This document shows, piece by piece, positions 16,509-23,850 of a DNA stretch of 64,000 bases. This stretch comes from Phenylobacterium immobile (ATCC 35973). GTDB taxonomy: Bacteria > Pseudomonadota > Alphaproteobacteria > Caulobacterales > Caulobacteraceae. The stretch covers positions 124,001 through 188,000 of the forward strand of contig NZ_CVJQ01000002.1 of assembly GCF_001375595.1 (NCBI RefSeq). The letters run 5' to 3'. The notes below the pieces were generated by a model. The model ran no database searches. It worked only from the letters and a program-made list of their open reading frames with translations, and was not told the origin of the DNA. Each line of letters begins with the position of its first letter. Positions within the stretch are counted from its first letter, which is position 1. A program made the translations under genes and the position numbers.

Positions 16509-16529
16509 TGCATCTGATAATCAATAGCA
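16509..16529 (-). promoter_or_regulatory. Fur-like operator
   Basis: The 21-base element centred at 16519 has outer TGC...GCA and inner TGAT-A-ATCA symmetry and contains TGATAATCA (16515-16523), resembling Fur and related iron-regulator boxes. It is the only strongly AT-rich dyad in the 492-bp gap and lies upstream of the PepSY/DUF2271/DUF4198/apbE operon. Iron control of that operon is the inference. Confidence 0.5.
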
Positions 16530-16703
16530 TATATAGACTTGACCGACAAGCGACATGGGCGCTACCTCATCCCACCGTTTGCGACCGCTTCGCATATTCA
16601 CAAAAGGACAGGTCGGGTGCGCCGCGGGCTTCCCCACTCGGTTCACGGCGCCCTCGGTCCTGCGGGGCCCCGGAATCCCCTCCGGGGCCCCGTTATCTGC
16701 TGG

Positions 16704-17123
16704 CTAGTGCGTCGCCACGGGCGCGGGCCGCGCCATGCCGGACACCTGCTCCGGAGTGACGGGCGCGGCGAAGGCGTTGCCGAAGTGCGTGCGGATATAG
16801 GTGACCACATCGGCCACCTGGGCGTGACTCAGGCTGTCGGAGAACCACGGCATGGCGCCCTTGCCGTTCAGCACCAGCATGATCGGATAGGGCGCCGCCG
16901 CCAGTCGCGGGTTTCCCGCCAACGCCGGATAGGCCGCGCCGGCCCCCGCCGCGCCCTTCCCGTCAGGCATGTGGCAGGATTGGCAGACCATTCGATAGGT
17001 CTCCTCGCCGGACCTTGGCGCCAGCGGCTTCGTGCCCCCGGGCCCGGGTTCGTCGGCCAGGACCGGCGAAGCGACGGCGAACGCGGCGCAGGCCGCGCCG
17101 ATCTTGAGTATGGCTTTGATCAT
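16704..17123 (-). CDS. c-type cytochrome, periplasmic
   Basis: The 139-residue protein has a signal peptide ending SPVLADE. A single heme-binding CQSCH motif (Cys47, Cys50, His51) sits in an ETYRMVCQSCHMPDGKG context, and a likely axial methionine lies in GAMPWFSD. It is a class I monoheme cytochrome of the PQQ-alcohol-dehydrogenase or gluconate-dehydrogenase-like type. It starts 14 bases after the exported amine oxidase gene and is transcribed with it. The inference is that it takes electrons from that flavoenzyme, or from a partner, and passes them to the respiratory chain. Confidence 0.9.
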   Translation of the reverse strand: MIKAILKIGAACAAFAVASPVLADEPGPGGTKPLAPRSGEETYRMVCQSCHMPDGKGAAGAGAAYPALAGNPRLAAAPYPIMLVLNGKGAMPWFSDSLSHAQVADVVTYIRTHFGNAFAAPVTPEQVSGMARPAPVATH

Positions 17124-17137
17124 GATCGCTCCTCCCC

Positions 17138-18745
17138 TCAGGCCGCCAGCGCGCGGGCGTGCAGACGCGAAATGGCGTCGATCGACGACAACAGCGCGCC
17201 CTCCATCCAGCAGCCCACATAGGATGCGTGCTCGCCGGCCAGGACGACCCTGTCCTCAAGGCTCACAAGGGTCTGGTAGTGGTCCTTGCGGGTGTCCTCG
17301 TTCCAACGGGCGCAGCAACCCATGGTCCATGGCACGCGATGCCACGCCACCGACGCGCCGGTCATGAATTCCTTGCGATACTGCGCTGGGTGGAAAACCG
17401 AACCCTGCTCAAGCGCCGCTTCGATCCGCTCCTCAGGAGTCATGCCGGCCAACTGGTAGCCGCCCATGCCGCCCGCGAAGGCGCCCAACAGCACCGCCGG
17501 GCCGTCTTTGAAGTAATCGAAATTTGGGTAGGAGATCAGGCTGATCTGCTGGTTGGTGAAGCTGTGCCCGCCATAGATCGCGTCGTCGTCCTCCCAGAAC
17601 CGCCGCTTGAACTCTAGGCCGATCTTGACGCTGTTGGAGTAGGGCACGGCCTGGATTGCGGCCTGTTTCTCGTCTGACAGATTGGTTTCGATCTGACTGA
17701 GGACAGATAGGGGAATCGTGCAAACGCAGAAGTCAGCCTTGGCCACGCTCACCGCTCCGCTTGCCGTGTCGGCGTAGGTGACGCTGACGCTCTTCTTGTC
17801 CTGCAGAATGCGCGTGACCTTCGCATTGTAGGAGATCAGCCCCTCGACCTGTTTGGCGAAGGCCTTGCCGATCATGCCCATGCCGCCGGTCGGCTGGAAC
17901 ATGGTGGTCTGGAATTCGTCGGTCATGAAGAACGACATGTTCGCCCAGATGCCGGACTTCAGGACCTCGTCGAAAGGCAGCACGTCCGATGGGACGGGCG
18001 CGCCATTCACTCCGCCGCCGGGCGCCAGTTCGAACCCGCGATGGCTCGATGATCTGATGCCCTTGGCGTACTTCATGTCCTGGTCGAGCATGCCCCAGCC
18101 ACGCATCGCCTCCTTGAGGCGGTCGAGATCCTCCGCCGTCAACGGGGTGTCGAGCGCCTTCTGGTCGATCGCCTTGGCGAGCAGTTCGGCGACATTGCCC
18201 TCAAAATCCGCCGCGAGGGATCGGAACCGCTGAGGCGTCCCGCCGAAGGCCTCGGTCGAATGGACAAAGGCATTGTGGTTGAACTGGATGAAGGGCTCCA
18301 GAGACACGCCAAAGGCCTTGCAATAGTGCAGCAAGGTGCGGTGATGGTGCGGAATGCGCCATGGGCCAGGATTGAGATAATTGCCAGCGGAGAAGCCGAC
18401 CTTTTGGACGGCGCCGCCCATCTCGGTGACAGTGTCGCCGCCGTAGAGCGACCAGTTACGCCCGCCGGCACGATCCTGGAACTCCAGGATCTTCACCTGA
18501 TAGCCCGCCTTGCGCAGTTCATAGGCGGCCAACATGCCGGCCAGGCCTGCGCCCAGGACAATGACGCTCGCCCCTTTACGCGCGCCTTCCAGCTTTGGCG
18601 GCCCAGGGAATCGGGTTTCCGCAGCGTGCCCCATCGTGGTCATGGCCTGGTAAAGCAGCGCCGAGCCGCCCATCATGCCGATGGCGTGCAGCAGTTGCCG
18701 CCTCGTAGTCACTGCGCCAACCCTGCCGCCGCTGCGTCCCATCAT
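17138..18745 (-). CDS. Tat-exported flavin monoamine/L-amino-acid oxidase family protein
   Basis: The 535-residue protein begins with a twin-arginine signal (TTRRQLLHAIGMMGGSALLYQA). A Rossmann FAD-binding motif follows (VIVLGAGLAGMLAAYELRKAG, then LEFQDRAGGRNW), with the amine-oxidase C-terminal FAD segment VVLAGEHASYVGCWMEGALLSS. It should oxidise an amine or amino acid in the periplasm. The substrate is unknown. The ATG at 18745 was chosen because GGAGG lies 11 bases upstream. The cytochrome c gene follows directly, suggesting a dehydrogenase that passes electrons to cytochrome c rather than an oxygen-using oxidase. Confidence 0.88.
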   Translation of the reverse strand: MMGRSGGRVGAVTTRRQLLHAIGMMGGSALLYQAMTTMGHAAETRFPGPPKLEGARKGASVIVLGAGLAGMLAAYELRKAGYQVKILEFQDRAGGRNWSLYGGDTVTEMGGAVQKVGFSAGNYLNPGPWRIPHHHRTLLHYCKAFGVSLEPFIQFNHNAFVHSTEAFGGTPQRFRSLAADFEGNVAELLAKAIDQKALDTPLTAEDLDRLKEAMRGWGMLDQDMKYAKGIRSSSHRGFELAPGGGVNGAPVPSDVLPFDEVLKSGIWANMSFFMTDEFQTTMFQPTGGMGMIGKAFAKQVEGLISYNAKVTRILQDKKSVSVTYADTASGAVSVAKADFCVCTIPLSVLSQIETNLSDEKQAAIQAVPYSNSVKIGLEFKRRFWEDDDAIYGGHSFTNQQISLISYPNFDYFKDGPAVLLGAFAGGMGGYQLAGMTPEERIEAALEQGSVFHPAQYRKEFMTGASVAWHRVPWTMGCCARWNEDTRKDHYQTLVSLEDRVVLAGEHASYVGCWMEGALLSSIDAISRLHARALAA

Positions 18746-19123
18746 GGCGCTCAGCCCTCCCAAGAATTCAGAAAACCTTTGGTACGCGTAGCGGGGGGCG
18801 CCGTGTCGAACGGCCCTCCGATGGTCGTTTCGCGTGCTTTTCCGACACTTGCCCGGTTTACGTTCCGGCAGCCAATTCGGTGAGTAGAGGCTGTGCAGGC
18901 GACGTGATCGTATGAGGCGGAGCGCCGATCATTTGATGCATCCAATCGCGCCAAGAAGGACGTAAGGTAAGAGAACGACGATCTTTCGAACGCTCCGTTC
19001 GCCTCGTGTTTGTCCAATTCCAGTGTTTGACGAACGAGGCTGACGGGTTACCAGCGCACCGTTGAAGGCCTCGCGCGCGCTGCGATGTTTCAACGCAGCC
19101 TGGAATGGGCTTAAGGAGTGAGT
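18746..19123. other. 378-bp divergent intergenic region
   Basis: This stretch between the amine oxidase and the ManC-AGE gene has lower GC than its surroundings and no reading frame with a credible ribosome site and family. A dyad GTGTCG (18803-18808)/CGACAC (18843-18848) and the element GAACGCTCCGTTC near 18.99 kb are visible. I cannot assign either to a known regulator. It presumably holds two divergent promoters. Confidence 0.5.
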
Positions 19124-21292
19124 GTGCGGATCTACCCGGTGATCATGTGCGGCGGCCACGGCTCACGCCTGTGGCCGACGTCATCGCCGGCCCGACCAAA
19201 GCAGTTCATCCCCCTGTCCGGTCGCCGTTCCAGCTTCGAAGACACCGTACGGCGCGTCCTGGGAATCGAAGGCTCAGGCGACATCCTGGTCGTCACCAAC
19301 GCCGCCTACGCCGACATCGTTGAAGAACAACTGGCCGCGGCCGGCGCCACCGGCGTCATCCTTCTGGAGCCGGAAGCGCGTGACTCGGCCGCCGCCGTCG
19401 CGGCCGCCGCGCTCTATATTCAGGCGCGCCATCCGGCGGGAGTCGCCGTCGTCGTGTCCGCCGACCACCACCTGCCGGACGCCGAGGCCTTCCGCGCTGC
19501 GGTCCTGCAGGCGGCCGACGCCGCAGAAGCCGGCGCCATCGCCACCCTGGGCGTCGTGCCCTCCGTTCCCTCGGCCGCCTACGGCTACATCAAGCCCGGG
19601 CTCGGCGAAGGCGTCCGGCCGATCGAGACCTTCGTTGAAAAGCCTTCGATGGAGCGCGCCAAGGCCTACGTCGCCGAGGGTTACCTCTGGAACAGCGGAA
19701 ACTTTATCGCCTCTGCGGCGACCTTGGTCTCCGAGCTCGAACGGCACGCTCCCAAGACGCTCCAGGCCGCCCGCGCCGGCTTGGCCGAGGCTGCTCACGA
19801 AGATGGCGATCGACGCGTGCTTTTGGGTGATTCCTTTCGCAACGCGCCCAAGATTTCCGTCGACTACGCGGTCATGGAAAAGACTGACCGCGCGGCCGTC
19901 CTGCCGGTTGATTTCGCCTGGTCCGACCTTGGCGCTTGGGATGCGATCTGGAAGGTCGCGCCCAAGGACGCCGACGGTAACTCCGCGCGAGGCGATGTTC
20001 GGTTCGCGGGGTCGACCAATGTCTTCGCTCGCGGCTCAGAGGGCGTGCGCATCGGCGTCATCGGCGTTCATGACCTCGCCATCGTCGTCGAAGGCCAGGA
20101 CGTTCTGGTCAGCGCGCTGAACTCGAGCCAAGGGGTCAAGTCCGTCGCCGAGGCTTTCGCCGCCTCTGGGCCCATCCCCTTCGCCATGATCGAGGAGGCC
20201 GCCGGCTGGTACGCCCGCTGGCTCTCCAACCACGCCCTCCCCATCTGGTGGGCCCTGGGCGCCGACCATGAACACGGCGGTTTCCACGACTGCCTGGATA
20301 TGAACCACTGGCCGGGCACGCCGCTACGGCGCGCCCGCGTCCAGACCCGTCAAACCTACACCTACGCCATGGCTGGCCGCCTGGGTTGGACCGGGCCTTG
20401 GCGAGAAGCGGCCCATCATGGGTGGCGATTCTTCCACAAGAATTACCTGCGCCCGGACGGACTATATCGAACCCTGGTGGCGCCCGACGGCGCCAACATC
20501 GACGACACCGCCTATCTCTATGACCAGGCCTTCGCCCTGCTCGCGCTTTCGGCCCTCTACGCCGCTGAGCCAGACAACGGCCAACACCTGGCTCAGGCGC
20601 TCAGCCTGATGAGCGCCCTGGACGGCCTGCGCCATGCCAACGGCGGCTTCCGGGAATCCGGCGAGTTCCCGTTCCAGTCCGACGCCCACATGCATTTGGT
20701 GGAGGCGGCGATCTGCATGGTCGAGGCCGGCGCCTCGCAGTTCGTGCCCCTCGCCGAGGAGATCATGAACCTCGCCATGACGCGTTTCATCGATCCCAAC
20801 GGCGGGTTCCTTCGCGAATATTTCAATGAGGCCTGGCGGCCAGCCGACGGCGACGACGGTCGCCTGATCGAACCAGGCCACCAGTTCGAATGGGCCGGCC
20901 TCATCGCCCGCTGGAGTCGGCTCACCCAGGACTCCTCAATGATGGGCACGGCACGCACCCTCTTCGACTCCGGATCGCGGGGCGTCGATCACCAGCGGAT
21001 GGTCGCAGTGAACGAACTCTGGGACGATTTCTCCATGCGCGATGACGAGGCGCGGCTCTGGCCGCAGACCGAGTATCTCAAGGCCGCCCTCATCATGGAC
21101 GAACCCGCGCATGCGCTGACGGCCGCGGCAGGTCTGCGCAACTATCTGGCGGCTCCGACGCCCGGGCTTTGGTGGGACAAGCTCCTGCCTGACGGGCGTT
21201 TCCGTCACGAGCCGGCGCCGGCCAGCTCCTTCTATCATATCATCAGCGCCTACGAGCATTTGGCCCAGGCCCACCCCGCCGCCCGGATCTGA
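19124..21292 (+). CDS. mannose-1-phosphate guanylyltransferase fused to AGE-family isomerase
   Basis: This 722-residue cytoplasmic fusion has two enzymes. Residues about 1-340 are a ManC-type nucleotidyltransferase: the GGHGSRLWPTSSPARPKQF signature loop, VVSADHHLPD, FVEKP and LPVDFAWSDLGAWDAI. Residues about 350-720 are an AGE (N-acylglucosamine 2-epimerase-like) alpha/alpha barrel with RQTYTYAMAG, DDTAYLYDQAF, HMHLVEA, HQFEWAGLI and WPQTEYLKAAL. The two halves probably act in sequence, converting fructose-6-phosphate to mannose-6-phosphate and making GDP-mannose, if a mannomutase is supplied elsewhere. The usual C-terminal cupin of bifunctional ManC is replaced by the AGE domain. GTG at 19124 follows GGAG at the right spacing; a GTG six bases earlier overlaps that site. 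Confidence 0.88.
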   Translation: MRIYPVIMCGGHGSRLWPTSSPARPKQFIPLSGRRSSFEDTVRRVLGIEGSGDILVVTNAAYADIVEEQLAAAGATGVILLEPEARDSAAAVAAAALYIQARHPAGVAVVVSADHHLPDAEAFRAAVLQAADAAEAGAIATLGVVPSVPSAAYGYIKPGLGEGVRPIETFVEKPSMERAKAYVAEGYLWNSGNFIASAATLVSELERHAPKTLQAARAGLAEAAHEDGDRRVLLGDSFRNAPKISVDYAVMEKTDRAAVLPVDFAWSDLGAWDAIWKVAPKDADGNSARGDVRFAGSTNVFARGSEGVRIGVIGVHDLAIVVEGQDVLVSALNSSQGVKSVAEAFAASGPIPFAMIEEAAGWYARWLSNHALPIWWALGADHEHGGFHDCLDMNHWPGTPLRRARVQTRQTYTYAMAGRLGWTGPWREAAHHGWRFFHKNYLRPDGLYRTLVAPDGANIDDTAYLYDQAFALLALSALYAAEPDNGQHLAQALSLMSALDGLRHANGGFRESGEFPFQSDAHMHLVEAAICMVEAGASQFVPLAEEIMNLAMTRFIDPNGGFLREYFNEAWRPADGDDGRLIEPGHQFEWAGLIARWSRLTQDSSMMGTARTLFDSGSRGVDHQRMVAVNELWDDFSMRDDEARLWPQTEYLKAALIMDEPAHALTAAAGLRNYLAAPTPGLWWDKLLPDGRFRHEPAPASSFYHIISAYEHLAQAHPAARI

Positions 21293-22194
21293 TGGACGCC
21301 CTCGCCCGCGCAGGCCGGGCGCCCCAAGGCAAGGCCCTTGCCTTCCTGGCGCTGGTGGCCGCCGGCGGCTTCTGGGGCATGGGCTTTCCCCTCGGCAAGA
21401 TGATCATGGCCGAAACCGACGCTGCCCATGTGGTCATGCTGCGGTTCACCGTCGCCGCCCTGGCCGCCGCCCCGTTCGCCCTGCGCAACGCGGCCACGCG
21501 CCGGCTCTTCCGCTCGCCAGTGATCCTTTTCGGCGGCGCGCTCTACGGCTTGGCGTTCCTTGTCCAGTTCGAGGGTCTGGCGCGGACCAGCGTGACCTTG
21601 TCGGCCCTGCTGGTCGGCGCGATGCCCGCATTCATCGCGGTCAGCGCGCGCTTGCTGGGCGAGACCGTCAGCCGGGTCGCCTGGATCGGCGTCGCCGCCG
21701 CGACCTTGGGCGCCGCCATCATCGCCGGGAAGCCGGACGGAGCGGGCTCTGTCCTGGGGGTCGTCCTGGCGCTCAGCGCGCTCCTGGTGTTCCTGGCCTG
21801 GCTTCATCTCGTCCGTCGGGCCCCGCCCTCTCCGGCCCCGCTGGCGGTGACCGCCGCTACGATCATGGTCGCCCTGGCGACCGTGGCGCCGATCGCCTTC
21901 GTCATGCACGGCCCGCCCAACTTGGCGCTTTCGCCCATGGCCTGGGCCGGCGTTATTGGTCAGGGCGTCCTGGCGACGCTTCTGGCCACAGCCGCCTGGC
22001 AGTACGGCGCCGCCCGCCTGGGCTCGGCTACAGCCGGCGTCTTCATCAATATGGAGCCTCTGATCGGCGCGGCGATCGGCGTCGCCCTGTTCGGCGACCA
22101 CCTGACGCCGGCGCTGGGAATCGGCGGGGCGCTGATCATAACCGGCAGTCTCGCCGTCGTTCTGGGCGAGCCTCGGCCGCCTGCCGAAGTCTAG
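21292..22194 (+). CDS. EamA/DMT-family transporter
   Basis: The 300-residue protein has ten predicted membrane helices arranged as two EamA repeats. These start LVAAGGFWGMGFPLGKMIM and, in the second half, APLAVTAATIMVALATVAP, and end with GVFINMEPLIGAAIGVALFGDHL, a typical DMT signature. Members export metabolites such as amino acids or nucleosides. The substrate cannot be predicted. The ATG overlaps the stop of the ManC-AGE gene (TGATG), so it is translationally coupled to it. Confidence 0.88.
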   Translation: MDALARAGRAPQGKALAFLALVAAGGFWGMGFPLGKMIMAETDAAHVVMLRFTVAALAAAPFALRNAATRRLFRSPVILFGGALYGLAFLVQFEGLARTSVTLSALLVGAMPAFIAVSARLLGETVSRVAWIGVAAATLGAAIIAGKPDGAGSVLGVVLALSALLVFLAWLHLVRRAPPSPAPLAVTAATIMVALATVAPIAFVMHGPPNLALSPMAWAGVIGQGVLATLLATAAWQYGAARLGSATAGVFINMEPLIGAAIGVALFGDHLTPALGIGGALIITGSLAVVLGEPRPPAEV

Positions 22195-22213
22195 GCGCCT
22201 CGCCGCGGCGCCT
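22193..22213 (+). terminator. hairpin after the DMT transporter gene
   Basis: AGGCGCC (22193-22199) pairs with GGCGCCT (22207-22213), starting inside the stop codon. A second stem, TTCGCC/GGCGAA, is at 22239-22253. There are no T tracts, so termination is uncertain. The pair may insulate opgG from the upstream operon. Confidence 0.4.
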
Positions 22214-22320
22214 GTGATTATCTCGCCCTCGCCTTGCTTTCGCCTCAGGCGAAGGCGAACCGGTGAACAGGTTCAACAACGTCCGCGTGCCCTTTGCTGA
22301 CTGCCAGACGAACGCGGGAA

Positions 22321-23850
22321 GTGGCCGGACCGGCCGCCGCCTTCCCGAGCCTTCCCCTCCTGGACCGTCGCAGCTTCCTCGCCGCCGCTCCCGCCGCGGC
22401 CCTGGCGGCGGGCCTCGCCGCGCCGCACGCCGCCGTCGCGCGCGCCTTCAGCCCCGCCGACCTTCAAGCGCGCGCCCGCGCGCTCGCCGCCCGTCCCTAC
22501 AAGCCGCCGCCAGCAGAACTGCCCCCGATCCTCGCCAACCTGGACTACGATGGCTATCGCAGCCTGCGGTTTCGGCCCGAAGCGGCGCTCTGGCGTAACG
22601 ACCGCCTGCCCTTCCAACTACAGTTCTTCCACCGCGGCGGCGGTTACGCCAAGCGGGTCGATCTGTTCGAAGTCCGCGACGGCCGCGCCGCGCCGATCGT
22701 CTACAACCGCGAACAATTTTCGTTCCGGGACGGTCCTGCGCCCGCCGACCTTCCTGCCGACCTCGGATTCGCCGGCTTCCGCATCCATTCGCCGCTGAAC
22801 CGATCGGACTATTTCGATGAGGCGGCGGTTTTCCTGGGGGCCAGCTACTTCCGCGCCGTCGCCAAGGATCAGCTCTATGGCCTCTCCGCCCGTGGCCTGG
22901 GCGTCGACATCGGGGCGCGGGAGGAATTTCCCGACTTCCGCGCCTTCTGGATCGAGCGGCCGGCGGCTGAGGACACGAGCCTGATCGTCCATGCCCTTTT
23001 GGATTCGCTCAGTTGCACCGGCGCCTATCGCTTCGTCATCGCCCCAGGCCGGGAGACCGTATTCGACGTGTCCGCCCGGATCTACCCGCGGACCGATATC
23101 TCCAGCCTCGCCATCGCCCCCCTCACCAGCATGTACATGTGGAGCGGGGAAGGTCGCCGCCCAGCCGACGACTTCCGCCCCGAAGTCCATGATTCCGATG
23201 GCTTGCTGATGGCTGCAGGCGACGGCGGGCGTGGTTGGCGGCCCCTGTCGAACCCCCCATCCTCCCAGATCAGCGCCTTCCAGCAACTGGGCGCGGGCTA
23301 CGGGCTGGTGCAGCGCCGCCGAGATCTCGACGCCTACGCCGACCTGGAGGCGCGCTATGATCGACGCCCCGATGTCTGGGTCGAGCCCCTGGGCGAATGG
23401 CAAGGCGACGTGCGCCTCCTGGAGCTGCCGTCGACCTCCGAGGCCCAGGACAACATCGCCGCCTGGTGGTCGCCCGCAACGCCTGCGCGACGGGGCCAGC
23501 CCCTTGATGTCGCCTATCGACTGCACTGGGGCCAAGTCGCCGAATCCGGGGCCCTGGCCACGGTCGTCGCCACGCGTTCCGGCGCCGCGCACGATCACGC
23601 CGATCGACGGCTGTTCGTCATCGACTTCATCTTGCCCGCCGCGCTCTCCCGCGCAGAATTGACAGCAGAAGCGTCAGCGACCGACGCAGATGTGCACGAA
23701 ATTCACCTCGATCGCACAGCAGGCGAGCGAAATGCGCGCATCAGCTTCCAACTCGACCCAGGCAGGAACCGCAAAGTGGAGCTCCGCGCTTGTCTCAAGC
23801 TATCCGACAAACCCTGTTCCGAAGTGTGGCTTTATCGATGGACCGCCTGA
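22321..23850 (+). CDS. opgG: glucan biosynthesis protein OpgG/OpgD
   Basis: OpgG/OpgD proteins act in the periplasm on the growing glucan backbone made by OpgH. The protein has a twin-arginine-like signal (LLDRRSFLAAAPAAALAAG). The MdoG domain follows, with FQLQFFHRGGGYAKRVDLFEV, GFAGFRIHSPLN, FLGASYFRAVAKDQLYGLSARG, LTSMYMWSG and ISAFQQLGAGYGLVQR. A C-terminal Ig-like domain ends at WLYRWTA. The twin-arginine signal points to the OpgD subtype. The start is uncertain: GTG at 22321 gives 509 residues and TTG at 22294 gives nine more, and neither has a good ribosome site. It overlaps and is cotranscribed with the second opgH. Confidence 0.88.
   Translation: MAGPAAAFPSLPLLDRRSFLAAAPAAALAAGLAAPHAAVARAFSPADLQARARALAARPYKPPPAELPPILANLDYDGYRSLRFRPEAALWRNDRLPFQLQFFHRGGGYAKRVDLFEVRDGRAAPIVYNREQFSFRDGPAPADLPADLGFAGFRIHSPLNRSDYFDEAAVFLGASYFRAVAKDQLYGLSARGLGVDIGAREEFPDFRAFWIERPAAEDTSLIVHALLDSLSCTGAYRFVIAPGRETVFDVSARIYPRTDISSLAIAPLTSMYMWSGEGRRPADDFRPEVHDSDGLLMAAGDGGRGWRPLSNPPSSQISAFQQLGAGYGLVQRRRDLDAYADLEARYDRRPDVWVEPLGEWQGDVRLLELPSTSEAQDNIAAWWSPATPARRGQPLDVAYRLHWGQVAESGALATVVATRSGAAHDHADRRLFVIDFILPAALSRAELTAEASATDADVHEIHLDRTAGERNARISFQLDPGRNRKVELRACLKLSDKPCSEVWLYRWTA

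Larger units (their letters stand above)
16212..16703. other. 492-bp region without a clear gene, upstream of the PepSY operon
   Basis: The stretch between the PepSY gene and the cytochrome c gene contains an AT-rich core (16500-16540) with a dyad resembling a Fur box. It also holds a small minus-strand frame of 55 codons at 16296-16463. The sequence closest to the PepSY start is GC-rich without a convincing additional gene. It probably serves as the promoter and leader region of the minus-strand operon. Confidence 0.6.

Noticed and set aside
16174..16530. A 118-codon minus-strand frame running into the PepSY gene start
   Set aside because: It is Arg/Ala-rich, overlaps the PepSY coding start in another frame and crosses the Fur-like site.
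18751..19017. An 88-codon minus-strand frame in the gap before the ManC-AGE gene
   Set aside because: It overlaps the start of the amine oxidase gene, has no ribosome site and no recognisable feature.
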